Of a stretch of DNA of 64,000 bases, positions 1 through 12,586 are shown in pieces (the first letter of the stretch is position 1; every line of letters begins with the position of its first letter). Location of the stretch: positions 1,564,001 through 1,628,000 of the forward strand of contig VWND01000003.1 of assembly GCA_009599575.1 (NCBI GenBank). Direction: 5' to 3'. Below the pieces are notes generated by a model. That model had not been told where the DNA came from. It saw nothing but the letters and a program-made list of their open reading frames with translations, and made no database searches. The position numbers were made by a program, and so were the translations under genes. This DNA comes from Blumeriella jaapii (lineage: Eukaryota > Ascomycota > Leotiomycetes > Helotiales > Drepanopezizaceae).

Positions 1-41
1 TCCCCAAGGGCTTCAAATCAGGTAGATCTAATACAAGATAG

Positions 42-2303
42 GGAAGAATGTGAAGATTGGTGGTGGTGGCGGTTTCGTGCCGGGCATTGTTTTCAACCCA
101 ACAGAGCAAGGACTTGCTTACGCGAGAACGGATATCGGGGGTCTGTACAAATTCAATGCTGCGGATGACTCGTGGACGCCTCTTCAAGACTATGTCCAAG
201 ATAGTAATTGGTAAGAACTCCCTTTCTACTGTTTGCTCATACTCGTATCTGATCAGGGACTCAGGGGAGATTGGGGTGTCGACGCTGTGGCTACCGACCC
301 GATTGAGTGCAATCGCGTCTATATTGCCGTGGGTATGTACACCAACAGCTGGGACCCCAACAACGGCAATATCTTGCGAAGCGCAGATTATGGCACGACG
401 TGGGAGCGGACACCTCTCCCCTTCAAAGTTGGCGGCAACATGCCCGGTCGAGGAATGGGCGAGCGTCTCGCCGTCGATCCCCAGAACAACAAAATCATCT
501 ACTATGGAGCTCGCAGCGGCCATGGGCTGTGGAAAAGTGTCGATCAAGGTGTCACTTTTGAAAAAGTCGACAGCTTCACTGCAGTCGGAACCTACCAGTC
601 TGATCCTACGGATACTTCGGGCTATTCCAACGACATCAACGGACTGACTGCGATCGAGTTTGATCCTACATCGGCGCTGGTCGGAGGAGCCACGTCGAAG
701 ATCTTTGTTGGTACTGCTGATAAGAATGGCCCTTCGACTTGGGTTTCTGAAGACGCGGGAGCGACTTGGAAGGCCGTCCCAGGGCAACCTTCTGGTGTCT
801 TTCCGCACAAGATGAAGTTCTCTGTATCAGAGAAGGTGCTTTATGTCACCTACAACAGTGACGGGGGGCCTTACAGTGCTGGTACGGGCTATGTCTATCG
901 TATCTCTCCCTCGGGGAACTGTTCGGATATCACTCCCATCTGGGGCAAAACACACAACCGCACCATTGGATACGGCGGATTGGCCTTGGACACCCAAGTT
1001 CCCGGAACACTGATGGTCGCGGCCATGAACCTCTGGTCCCCTGATGTGCAGATTTTCAGGAGTACCGACTCGGTAAGCATTTTCTCCTTTCTCAAACGAT
1101 CAATGCTAACAGCCGCAGGGTGCAACATGGACACCAATTTGGGACTACGTGAACGGTGTCATGCAATCTACCTATACGTACGACGTAAGTATACACGCAC
1201 ATCTCGATCTGACCTATGCTAAGTAACGTTTCTAGACCGATAAAGCGCCCTGGATCAAGAACCAGCGCCAAACAACCGACACCAAAGTCCTCGGCTGGAT
1301 GGTCGAAGCCCTGGAGATCAACCCCTTCGACAGCACGCACTGGCTCTACGGCACTGGCCTTACAATCTACGGCGGCCGTGACCTCGACAAGTGGCCCTCA
1401 GTCAGTATCTCCTCGCTCGCCGACGGCATCGAAGAATTCGCCGTCAAGGACTTGATCTCCCCTCCAGGACATAGCGCCCCGCTCCTCAGCGCCGTCCTCG
1501 ACGTCGCGGGCTTCATCCACGATGACCTCGACACCACGCGCAGCGAGAGCTTCGAAGACCCCTTCTGGTCCTCGATCTTCGCGCTGGACTACGCCGGCCT
1601 CGACCCCCAAAACATCTTGCGTGTCGGCGAGTCTAATCTCGCGACCTCCAGCGACGGCGGCAAGAGCTGGACCCTGAGTTTCGCCAACGGAACCGAGGGC
1701 TCCATCGCCATGGCCGCAGACGCCTCTTCCATAGTCTGGTGCATGGCCGATAACTCCATGTTCATCCGCAACAACGCCATCAGTCAGATCCCCACCCTTC
1801 CGCACGACAGCGTCGTCGTCTCCGACAAGGTGGACCCCAAGTACTTCTACGCCGTGGACGCGAATTCGGTCTACGTGTCGTCCAACAGCGGCGAAACGTT
1901 CGCCGCCGCGTCAAACGTGACTTCCAAGGGCGCCGGCAAGCTCGCCGTGCACCCGGCCGTCGCCGGCGACGTGTGGCTATCCACCGGCTCGGGCATCTAC
2001 CACTCGACGGACTTCGGGCGGACGTTCACGCAGAGCCCCGGCGTGGAGAGCGGGCAGGCTATCGCGGTCGGCAAGGGGCCGAACAACGGGACGAATGTGT
2101 ATGCGTTTGCTAAAATGGAAGGGAAAATGGCGTTGAGGCTGAGTGAGGACAAGGGCGCGACCTGGACAATCATTAGCAATGACCAGTATGGGTTTGGAGC
2201 CGCGGGTGCAAACGTGCTGGCCGCGAGCTGGGAAACGGAGGGCTTGGTGTTTGTGGGAACAAATGGAAGGGGCATTTTCTACGGGACGCCTTCTGGTTAT
2301 TAG
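42..2303 (+). CDS. GH74 xyloglucanase / oligoxyloglucan-active glucanase, 5' end missing
   Basis: Secreted-type family 74 glycoside hydrolase that cleaves xyloglucan in plant cell walls. Spliced model: 42..210, 265..1072, 1119..1184, 1236..2303, about 703 residues. The first visible exon follows an acceptor at 41 that completes a Trp codon; the signal-peptide exon lies before the window. The N-terminal beta-propeller hallmark GGGGGFVPGIVFNP is followed by LAYARTDIGGLYK. WGVDAVATDP and LDVAGFIHDDLD carry the two Asp positions used as catalytic acid and base in GH74 enzymes (family knowledge). Repeated SxDxGxTW Asp-box-like motifs (EDAGATW, SSDGGKSW, SEDKGATW) mark propeller blades. The protein ends at NGRGIFYGTPSGY with no CBM1 cellulose-binding tail. 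Endo versus reducing-end-specific action cannot be decided here. The following malic enzyme gene is convergent. Confidence 0.93.
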
Positions 2304-2860
2304 GTAGGGGCGTTTCTTATGAAGTCTTGTACAAGAAAAAAACAGTTGAAACTTTTATTCAAATTTCCCCGTGACTCGTGAGCTGATCTCAACATTCACC
2401 AATACGCATTCGCGGGACTCGTGCGTGATTTCTCCACCTCAATCTCTAGCTTAAAAGAAGGGAGTAGGAAGGGAACTTGGCTGGCTGGCTTCTACACATC
2501 CTCACCAAGCCCACGTTACCATTTTGAAGGAAACCCGATTCAATCAGATCGAAGGCAAGAATGCAATCTCAATTCACAATGCTAAAAGACTTGACCGAGA
2601 GTGTTGAACTCGCCCTTCGAGAGCGAGATAAACACGAGAGTAAGGAAGTCAACACGTAGTCTCGCTTGTTGTAAGCGAACATCTCGCCTAAAAAAGGGGC
2701 ACGCCTGGTGGATCCTGTGTAAGGTACCTACCTACTACAGTAGGTAGACAACTGAGAAATTTGAAAGATCGGAAATGGTATGTTTTCGAGTATATCTATC
2801 GTAAATCAATCATGCTCTCTATGTCGCTTATCTATCCCTACCACGCATCCGCTTTCCAAA
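2304..2860. other. Intergenic region between convergent genes
   Basis: This stretch holds the two 3' flanks of the GH74 and malic enzyme genes. I see no coding signal. Around 2724-2748 there is a small palindromic cluster of CCTAC/GTAGG words of the kind scattered through the other intergenic regions. Confidence 0.6.
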
Positions 2861-5073
2861 TCACCACTTCGGGTCATACACCTGCTTCCTGATGTACGCT
2901 GTTAACGCAACATCGCCCCACTCCTCCCACTCAACCCACATCTCTTCGGGAAGGGTGCTGACGCCTTCACGACGAGCCGTCTTCATCACTTCCCTCGCCA
3001 CAACAACACTCGCGTCTCTCACACGCTCGATCTTTGGGTAGATCAACCCCATCCTGATCTCCTCCGAGTTGAGACAGCCGGCAAGCGCCGCGGCAGCTGT
3101 GTACACCATACCATCCGTCACCCTCGTCGTTTTCGCCTGGATAGCGCCGAGTCCCAAACCGGGGAAGACGTAGACGTTGTTCCCTTGGTTGGGGCGATGT
3201 GTTGTTGTACTGCCGTCCACGTTTTTGATCGTGAAGGGCGAGAACGGCGACCCAGACGCGAAGATGGCTGTGCCTTCTGACCACGCAATCGCCTGCTCAA
3301 ACGTGCACTCCGCTTTCGTCAATGGATTACTGAGGGGGAAGAGGATAGGACGGCGGCCAAGGCCGCCTGCATCGACAGAGGCCTTCAAAGCCCTCACCAC
3401 GCTCTCGGTGAAGACGCCGAACGTCGCGGTCAAGCCTATCAAGGCGGTTGGCTTGACGTACTCGATCACAGCCTCGAGCGTGGCGAGTTGATGGCCGTTG
3501 TTGTCGGTGCGCGCGAATATCTTCTTGTGCTCGGCCAGACGGTCACCACGGTCCATGGTCACGAGACCTTTGGTATCGACGAGCCAGAACTTGTCGCGCG
3601 CGTCTTGTTCGGAGAGGCCACGCTTGGTGTAGAATTCCATTACTTGTTTGGCGACGCCAACGCCTGCGGACCCGGCACCCATGAAGACCAAGCGTTGGTC
3701 TTCGATGGGAACGCCGGACAGGTTCACAGCTCCCATGTAACTAATCTCCCATCAGCATGTGCAGCTGGAGTGTGGAAGAAGAGGGGAGGAGAGAGAAGAA
3801 GAGGGAGATTTACCCAGCCAAGACCACAGCGCCCGTACCCTGGATGTCATCGTTAAAGCACTTCTCCTGCTTGTACCTTTCCAAATATTGGAACGCCTTG
3901 TTGGTCTCGAAATCTTCGAATTGCACAAGCATGTTGGGATACACTTCTTTCACGGCAGCCATGAACTCATCCATGAATTCTAAAGCAATTCCATTCGGAA
4001 CCCGCTTCTGTCTGAGACCGAGATACAAGGAATCACGGAGGTTGTCTTCGTTGGCAGTGCCACAGTCAAGCACGATGGGCAACGTCTCCTGCGGGTGAAT
4101 ACCGGCTGCTCCTGTGTAGAGGGCTAGTTTCCCGATCTATGCATGTTCTGTCAGCGCGAATCCATACAGAGAGCCCCAAGTGCCGCATCAGAAGACTTAC
4201 AGGTATTCCGACGCCGTTGACGCCGAGATCGCCAAGACCTAGAATGCGAGAACCATCTGTCACGACACAGATGGACGGATTTGGATACGGCCAGTTCCGC
4301 AAGATCATCGCGATGGATTTACGTTGCTTGATGGAGATGTACAAGGCTTCTGGGTGGGTGTAGAGCATGGAATACTGCAGGCAGACGTCTCCGATGGTCG
4401 GGGTGTAGACCAACGGCATGAGTTGCTCGATGTTGTCGATGAGCAGGCGGTAGAAGAGATCGATGTTGTTTTGCTTAAGCGAGGAGAGGTAGAGGTATTT
4501 GTCGATGGGAGTACAACGTGAGTTGATCATGCACAATGCGCGCTGGCATTGGGTTTCTAGGCTTTCTAGGACATGGGGTATGAGGCCACTGAGGTTACTA
4601 GAATCTCTTTCTTCTGGGCTAAATGATGTACCTGAGAAAAAAGTCATTGGCGTGTCAAATTCTCTTCACGACTCACAGCACGTTGATTGGCGATTACCTT
4701 TATTCCACGCTGGCTCGCGGATAACTTGGTATCCGCCTGCACTCTTTCTTGGCACATAGTTTGTCGTTCGGTCCTGCTTGATATATCCATAGCTATCTTG
4801 ATTGTAGCCCTTGAAACAATCCAGAGTGGCGGCCTTCATGGAAGCTTCGATAGCCTCCATACTGACGGCAGGTGTATGATCCTGTCCGGTGATACGGCGT
4901 TGGGAGATAGACATTCTGTTGCTGATAGTTGTATCAGTCGAAGGCCGGCTTAGAACCGAGACCGGGCTAGAGGATCTAGGTGTATGTATCTCAGAGCTAC
5001 TATCGCTGTAATGAACCGACATTGAATAGATAGAGACGTGATTCAAAGATTGCGAGTGTTTGTTCAAACACAA
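2861..5073 (-). CDS. NAD(P)-dependent malic enzyme
   Basis: Oxidative decarboxylation of malate to pyruvate. Spliced model on the minus strand: 5073..4698, 4631..4201, 4136..3814, 3740..2861, 669 residues; every junction restores the family sequence. Visible motifs in order: YTPTIGDVCLQYS, VTDGSRILGLGDLGVNGVGIP followed across an intron by IGKLALYTGAAGI, the metal- and substrate-site segment CFNDDIQGTGAVVLAG, the Rossmann loop FMGAGSAGVGVAKQV, GLTATFGVFTESV, and FPLSNPLTKAECTFEQA. The N-terminal 100 residues are Ser-rich and lack a clear mitochondrial presequence. A second in-frame Met at 5022 (MSVHYSDSS) could be the real start. Cofactor preference (NAD or NADP) is not decided by anything I can read. 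Confidence 0.95.
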
Positions 5074-7440
5074 TAGACAGCAAGAGGGAATGGCTCATTG
5101 AGAGTGGACTAAAACCAGGGAGTCGTCTTGCTCGTTAATATGTATATTTATGTTGGGTGCTTTTTGTGGGTCATGCCGTTATTTACTTACTGGCATAATC
5201 ATGATCACAGGAGATTCGTCAGGGCCTCAGTCTAGGCCTCCGAGCATTGTCTGATTTCGTTGGGATCTCGGTGCATGTCGTGAAATCTGAAGGCGTAGGA
5301 TCCTATCAGAACTCGGAAAGGGCTCCGGATGACGAGCGGCTGGGGTTGGGAGTGACAGCTCGGAGCTTGTAGGGACGCATGATTGCAGGGATGTTTGGAT
5401 TGTGGCCGAAGAAGGTCTCGCGATGTGGGCTGTTGACACGGCTGGTGTTTACGGAAAGGAGAAGCGTGAAGCGGTCTTGGATGACACCACATACCCGGTG
5501 CTGAACATGTAGTTGCTAGCAGAACCTTCAAGAAAGAGGATAAAAACAAGCACTTATGACGAGACAAAATGTCTTTCTGGCCATCAAGGCGACGAAGCAG
5601 AGACTGTGCGGCGTCCAGAAGTTGGTTGGTGCTCGCGTGCGTGTCTCAGCTCCTCTCCAAGACATCCACCAAAGGGGCTGGCATGGCGTGTAGAGCACCC
5701 GACATCGCCCGAATGCAACTCAACGGAGCGGAAACTGGTGAAGTAATATGAATGATTTAATCACCCTGTTAGAGGGTGAAAACTATGCCGGAGATAGCTC
5801 AAGTAATAGGAGGAAGAGAGCGAGGACTCGACCCCGAAGACGAGGTGAGAAAGGAAGACTTGAGTAGCGACAGATCATACATCGTCGGCTTCTCCATCGT
5901 AACAGGGGTGATCAAAAGCTTACTTGAAAGCTTCTTTTTTCTGGCTTAAGTTGTGAACCATGCAAACGCCCGAAATCCATGCCGTACAATAATACGTCGA
6001 GCTCAATATCTCACAGGAGCGCCAGCAATTTAGTGGTTACTTCCAGCCGCTAAATTCTCGTATCGAGACTTGAGTTCGGCCGCGTGAAAAAAAAACATCA
6101 TTTGTTTTCATCGGCTAATGTAACCGAAAAAACTTCAACCTATGTAATACCAGGCAATCTGTGGACGATTATTCATCGGTGCAAATCCAAGTCTTCGAAG
6201 ATGTAATCCAAAGAGCAATTCGCCCGAGAAAATGCCCCAACAAGCGCCATCGATCCGGAAGCTGGAGCGAAGCTTGCGGGTAACCTGTTCGGCTTGTGCG
6301 ATTGTTTACATTGACAAAGACTCCAAACGAGAAGTTTTTTCGCACGATCTACGAGAAAGCCAGACTTCCATGTGAGCAAACGAATTTCCAAAAGCAAATT
6401 TCCAGCAGTACCTACCACGCGCGAATGTGCACCTTAGACGGCCCACCCTCTCAACCATACACGTACTGTACGTGGCTCGCATATCCCCCAATCTCTCCTC
6501 TGCCCAGTGCCTACCAACAGGAAAGCAATCCAGAAAGCGGAATAGATGAAGACAGTCGTTCAACCGCAACGGTGGGTATTCCCCACGCCGCAAGCAAGAA
6601 CCGCATCACAGGTCGTCACTGCTCCCACTCCCAAGATGCCCCCCCCCCCCCCCTCGGCCCATCACACTCTCCAGGGCACGCTCACGCACACCGTTCTCGC
6701 TCGCCGCACATGCATCGCTTGCGACCAAGCCATCCAAGCCATTGTCGTCTGCCGCGCGCATCGTGCTGCTCACGCACCCATCGGTCGTTACGCGCACCAG
6801 AACCCGACTCCTCGCCCCGCGCAGCCTCAGCAGAAGGCCAAAGCCGGTGTGTGGAAACGCACTGCGGCCCGGCTTGTCGAGGATGGGTTCGTTGGGCAGG
6901 GGTGACGACTCGGGGATGACGGCGTGGCCCAGAGGTCCCGAGTCGCCAATTCCCAGCCCGGATGGGTTGAGGCGGGAGCGAAAACGCTTCTCTAGATGGA
7001 AGACTGGAGAGATCAGGGCGGTGCCCTTCGCGCGTGTGGTAGATGGGGAAGTGGTGGGTGCGGAAGCTCGTAGAATGACTTTTAGAGCACACACGACGAC
7101 GACGCAGAGACCATAAACTACCTTAGGTAACTATGTTATTGCTATTGAAAAGACCCTAGCCCTAATCAGCAGTCGAGGCTTAAACCGATATTGCCAAAGA
7201 CAGAGTAAACCAGAAAGTCTTAGTAACGCGCTGTTGTAGGATTTCTTCCTGGGTTCAGCATCGCGTCTTCCAAAATAAGCAAGGGCCCGGCCATTTGCGA
7301 AGCGCGTCGAGGTAGTAATCGGGGTTGGTTAAAAAACGTAGATATTACCAGGTAGCTTTTGAGGGTAAACTCACCAGGGACACTGTGCTAGGCGGTGGGT
7401 ACCTTATGTATAGCAAGTGCAGGTATACCAAACCCCAAAC
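5074..7440. other. Gene-poor intergenic region
   Basis: About 2.4 kb upstream of malic enzyme. Several overlapping ORFs of 60-200 codons occur on both strands, notably in a GC-rich Pro/Arg/Ala-coding patch at 6546-7116 that includes a 14-nt C run near 6640. None has a recognisable domain, and opposing frames are open at the same place, which is what composition alone produces. I call no gene here. Confidence 0.5.
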
Positions 7441-7463
7441 AGCAAAGTCCTCTGGACTTTGCT
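7441..7463. repeat. Perfect 10-bp inverted repeat with 3-nt loop
   Basis: AGCAAAGTCC, TCT, GGACTTTGCT form a perfect hairpin. It ends 12 bases before the long poly(A) tract. Confidence 0.85.
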
Positions 7464-7474
7464 CTTCTATTTCT

Positions 7475-7475
<1 letters not shown>

Positions 7476-7519
<44 letters not shown>
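7476..7519 (+). repeat. Poly(A) tract, 44 nt
   Basis: An uninterrupted run of 44 A lies downstream of the GH47 stop codon (reading T on that gene's strand). Runs this long are rare in compact fungal DNA. It could be a retroposon tail or slipped homopolymer; the exact length is likely uncertain in any assembly. Confidence 0.9.
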
Positions 7520-7521
<2 letters not shown>

Positions 7522-7619
7522 CAACCACAGGCACTGATTCGAAATCCTTGTATTTACTGGACGAGTTTCCTATTTACTTACTTTTGCTTCCCTTACCCCC
7601 CCATCTCCTCTCTCCAAGA

Positions 7620-9488
7620 TTACCCCGGCCTCCTCAACGGATGCGCCTCGGTATTCAGCACCCACTCATCCAGACTCACCACCCCCCACTCTTCAAAACA
7701 GAGATAGAAGTACTTCAGCGTCTCCGCGAGCCAGAAGCTCTCCACGCTATCGACCTTCTGGCGCTTGGGGCCGTCCTCGGCCCCGCTCTCGGCGTCGAAC
7801 GGCACCGTCACGTCCGCGACGGCCGCAGCCGCGATCCGCGTCCGGCTGATCTTCTCGACGGCCTGGAACATGCGCCACGCCGCGTCCGCGTACTCCCGCT
7901 TGCCCGTCATGCGGTACAGCAGGAAGACGGACTCGATGGCTTCCGGCCGCAGGATGTACTTCGGGTCGTCGACGGAGGTGAAGCCCGGCGGCAGGCGCTG
8001 GTCCTTGATGATGGCCTGCGCGCTGGCCGTCTTCTGCGCCTCGGTCGTGAGACGTGTGGTGGGGACCTTCGTGTTCAGGGCGGCGTGCCAGATATCGTCG
8101 GACCATTTGCAGTCTTTGCCCTTTTCCTTGGGGCAAGGCAGCACGGAAAAGATCTCGGGCATGACTCCGTTGGCGGAGCTGTCGTACGCCCAGATGCAGC
8201 CTTTCGTCAACTCCTCCGCGAGCTCAAGATCGGCGGGCCGCTCGAAGATCTGCGCGGCGAGACCGACCATGCCGCCGGTGAAGCATGTCAGGTGCTGCGC
8301 ACGCGGGTACATGGCCGCTTGCCCATTGACTATGCGGACATCACCGGAGACGGTGAGGGGCTCGTTGGAGGGGTTGTAGATGCGGAAGAACATGTGCTCT
8401 TTCGCGACATCGATGAACTTCTCGTAGAGCGTTCTGGGCTGTGCGAGGAGCCCGTCGAGGATGAGGAATTGCTTGGGGAGGTACTCATAGAGAGAGTCGG
8501 ACATGCCGCCGAGGGTGAAGAAATTGTCGCCGTCGAAGGACGGCTCCGACGCATCAGCGCTCACAGGCCAAAGACCTGGCAGCTGAGTGCCGTTCTGGGC
8601 TCGTTCGAACTCGTCCGCTATTCTCTGAATGGCGTCGTAGTATTTTGGGTCGCCGGTGAGTTGAGAGAGCCTCGTGAACTCCAGGCTTAGAGATCCGATT
8701 TCCGAGACCACCACACTGTCTGGTGCTCGCTGGTCAAGGCCGTTGGTGTAACTGCGAACATCAGGCGCCCATTCTCAAACCAGCAACGGAATAGAGTACC
8801 TTTTCCAATCCCACCTCGGTATCGGCATCCGATTCGGCGTATCAAAACAACACATGAGCAGTTCGCCAACCTCAACCGCCTTCGCCAGCAACACCGGATA
8901 TTTCTCCCCACTGATATCATAGGCCGCCAGAAAGCCTCCCATGTACCTGATCGTCGTCTCGAAGACGTTGATGTCCTTCGCGTCCGTAGTCGAGAAGTCA
9001 ATCGCCCGCACCGCGTTCACCGCGACCTCGAAGTCGTCCTTCAAGCCCATGATCCAGAGCGTATCCAAAGCATCCACCAACGTCGCCGCCCAGCCGCCCA
9101 AGGTATCCCTATAACGGCCCGACAGCGGCGTCACCTCGTCCCGGAGCCAGGCATGCTCCTTGTAGCCCGTCCAGCTGTGCACGAAACTCTCCTTCACGGC
9201 CTCGCGCCGCTGGAGCCGCAGCTCCTTCGCCGCGGCGTCCTCGACGGGCGCAGGCGCCTGCACGGCGGGGATCTTGGTCGGAGTCCCCGTGGGCAGGGGG
9301 ATGAGGTTCCAGACCGGGTACCGCTCCGGCAGCTTCTTCCAGTGCGTGCGGCCGTCGGGCAGGAAACTCTTGACGTAGGGCGTGTAGCCGTAGTTCCAGA
9401 CGTTGCGCCGGTGGGTGAGGTAGTAGAGACTCGTTCCGGCGCACAGGAAGATGAGGGCGACGACACGCCAGCGGCGCCGAGGTGGCAT
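7620..9488 (-). CDS. Class I alpha-1,2-mannosidase family protein (GH47)
   Basis: Glycoside hydrolase family 47 enzyme that trims alpha-1,2-mannose from N-glycans in the ER/Golgi. Two exons, 9488..8800 and 8751..7620, with a 48-nt intron; 606 residues. The start at MPPRRRWR is chosen because it is followed at once by a signal-anchor helix (about residues 8-25), giving a type II membrane protein; an upstream Met at 9626 would only add an unlikely leader. Family motifs: DTLGGWAATLVDALDTLW, NVFETTIRYMGGFLAAYD, GSLSLEFTRL, YILRPEAIES, DSVESFWLAETLKYFYL and the calcium-site end LNTEAHP. All acidic catalytic segments look intact. Whether it is an ER mannosidase I or a Golgi paralogue cannot be told from this alone. 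Confidence 0.95.
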
Positions 9489-10857
9489 GTCGAGGCCCGG
9501 AGCCGGAGGGGGATGTGATTCGAGACAAGAGGATGTGCGGTAGAGAGTGAGGAGGGAAGAGTTGGGGCGTTCGCTGTCAGTGATGGAGAAGATCAAGCAC
9601 AGCTGCACTGAGGGGCCGGCCCGCAACGCGCATGCTGGAAAAAAGAAGCTCGAGAAGGTGCAGCAACGGATCCACCGAGTTCAAGTAGAGAGCGTGGAGA
9701 GAGCCGCAGTCACAAGCATGGCGTCTCAGCGATAGATATCTGAGCGCCAGATTATCTGTTGTCGCGGTCGTTCTTGGGTACGTACTTGCTGTACAGGACT
9801 GTAGGGACTGGAAGTCTTTGCTAACGATAAATGCTTGTGATCCGCCGCCTGGCTTGGCAGGGGCTTATATTGCATCCTGTACGCTTGAACAAGAGGCTCC
9901 TCTCTGGTGTTGGGGCCGATGTACAAATAGGTGATGGCCCCCTCAGATCCTGTCTATACTCTTCTCTCTGCATTTACCTTGTCTTCCAACACGGTCAAAC
10001 TACAGCGCCGGCAGTTGCCCCCTATCACGCGTGAAGAGGTAAGAGGCGTGATAGAGATAGACGCGAGAGAAGAGACAGACGGTAGGAGAGACTTGTCAAA
10101 AGAGAAGGGGTAAAGACGATGGGGTAGAGACTGTACGGCGTGCAAGATGAGATAAAAGCCACCTTCCCCTGAAATGGATATCTGATAAGACTGTCACTGT
10201 GGTTCTTAGCATGAGCTGATGACACACACTTGCGTTGCTGAACGGACTAGTACGAGATCTATATCTAGAGAACTGTGTTCCGATCTAGGTTGGCCAGATT
10301 GACCTGTCCACAGGAGGGCAGCGGTTATGATGGTATACCTAAGTCACCAACGCAATTCGGTATTCACTGGCTCTTGAATAAATCCAGGTGAATGGCTATA
10401 AAAACGTGAGCAAATTAGCTGGCACAGACTGTCCTTAGATTGCATCCCTCCATCCATCTTATTTTTTCAGACCAAATCACATGATTGCCATACAGCATGT
10501 AGACGCAAGCCAGAGGGTTAAGAGCGTTTGTTCTTGTGAACGAAGTGGGAAGAGGTGTCCTCAGCAGTCTCGATGGCTTGTGTACTACTGTAGAAAGATG
10601 TTGTCCCATCCTGCCAAGTTTTGCCAAGGCATCAAACGCATCGATTCGGGCAGTTTCGCTGTCCCCCTCAATCACAGGAATCTATGGTCAATATAGACTA
10701 GAACGTACAATGGCTACAATATTCAAAGTCTTAGTGGGACTCTTCTTGGTATGGCTCCTTGGCTCTCGGACAAAAATATGATCTTTTGAAGCTCCATCAA
10801 AAAGAATCTTACAGTATCAACTACTACTAACAAACAGTACATCGAATGCTCCCTCGG

Positions 10858-10937
10858 AGTACAACATGAATAAGCTTTGTGAATACGAGGTCGCCTCGAA
10901 TAGAAGTACAACGTAAACAAGCTTTGTGAAAACGAGG
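10858..10937. repeat. Imperfect direct repeat (two copies, about 32 bp each)
   Basis: Copy one starts at 10858 (AGTACAACATGAATAAGC) and copy two at 10905-10908 (AGTACAACGTAAACAAGC). Both continue through CTTTGTGAAWACGAGG. It is probably a short local duplication. Confidence 0.75.
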
Positions 10938-10945
10938 GCATTAGA

Positions 10946-10966
10946 ACACACACACACACACACACA
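10946..10966. repeat. (AC)n microsatellite
   Basis: About ten AC units lie directly after the direct-repeat pair. Confidence 0.9.
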
Positions 10967-11205
10967 ATTTTCAAGAAGAGCAGGGAAGTGTGAGCAGAGT
11001 GGTGGAAGAGGACCGCATTGCATTCCAAGGGTAATTATCATAACGTTATCTGTGACCTAGACCTTCCATCTGGCCACATCCCATGCAAGAAAAATCCCCC
11101 CGTCCCGATACCCAGCCGTCCAAGCACGAACAGAGGAACCACCGCGCAAGATCCGGAGCCTGCTCTCTTGCCTCGCACTCTGAGCGCTCTCAAGACCGAC
11201 CTACG

Positions 11206-12176
<971 letters not shown>

Positions 12177-12586
12177 CTTGCGATGTGCGGCGAGAGGAAT
12201 CGCAGTTTGCGGTGCTGTCGGGATGTAAGTGATGTGTTGTAGGAGTAGTATGGTGGAGAGTTGTAGGGTTTGGCGTGAAAGAGAGCGAAAGGTGTACTGT
12301 AGGAGTGGTGTTGATGAATGCGCCGTGGTGGGGACTGGCTACGGGAGATTCCAACCGTACGGTGGCCGCTTTTCGCCGTTCGTGCCTGAGGCAAAAGCAC
12401 GGGATGGGAGCTCAACATCGACCAGGTGCTGGACCAGCTGCAGCACGACCACCTTACAGTGCTGTTCAGTACAACAATGATGGATCACAGCACTCCACCA
12501 CCATTCCATCCCTTGCTTGCGGCTCTGCTACACTCATGAAGCTCTGATACAGCTTCGCACTCATTGCAATCCCCACAACTGCCACC
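12177..12586. promoter_or_regulatory. Shared divergent promoter region, calmodulin / TLG2
   Basis: This 410-bp stretch separates the ATG of calmodulin (minus strand) from the ATG of TLG2 (plus strand). It must hold both 5' leaders and core promoters. I see no clear TATA box or named operator. Confidence 0.55.

Larger units (their letters stand above)
9489..11205. other. Intergenic region
   Basis: Upstream flank of the GH47 gene and 3' flank of calmodulin. No convincing gene. It contains an imperfect direct repeat of about 32 bp and an AC dinucleotide repeat, listed separately. Confidence 0.5.

Noticed and set aside
5232..5567. Minus ORF of 111 codons with a signal-like start (MSRHKCLFLSSFLKVLLATT)
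   Set aside because: The rest is low-complexity His/Pro/Ser without a cysteine pattern or intron support, and a second frame is open across the same stretch.
6546..7116. Overlapping ORFs of 119-162 codons on both strands
   Set aside because: Both strands are open at the same place in GC-rich Pro/Arg/Ala sequence with a C14 run; no domain, and no reason to prefer either.
7395..8690. 431-codon plus-strand ORF across the poly(A) tract and the GH47 gene
   Set aside because: It is the antisense shadow of the GC-rich GH47 coding strand, and its N-terminus is poly-Lys from the A run.
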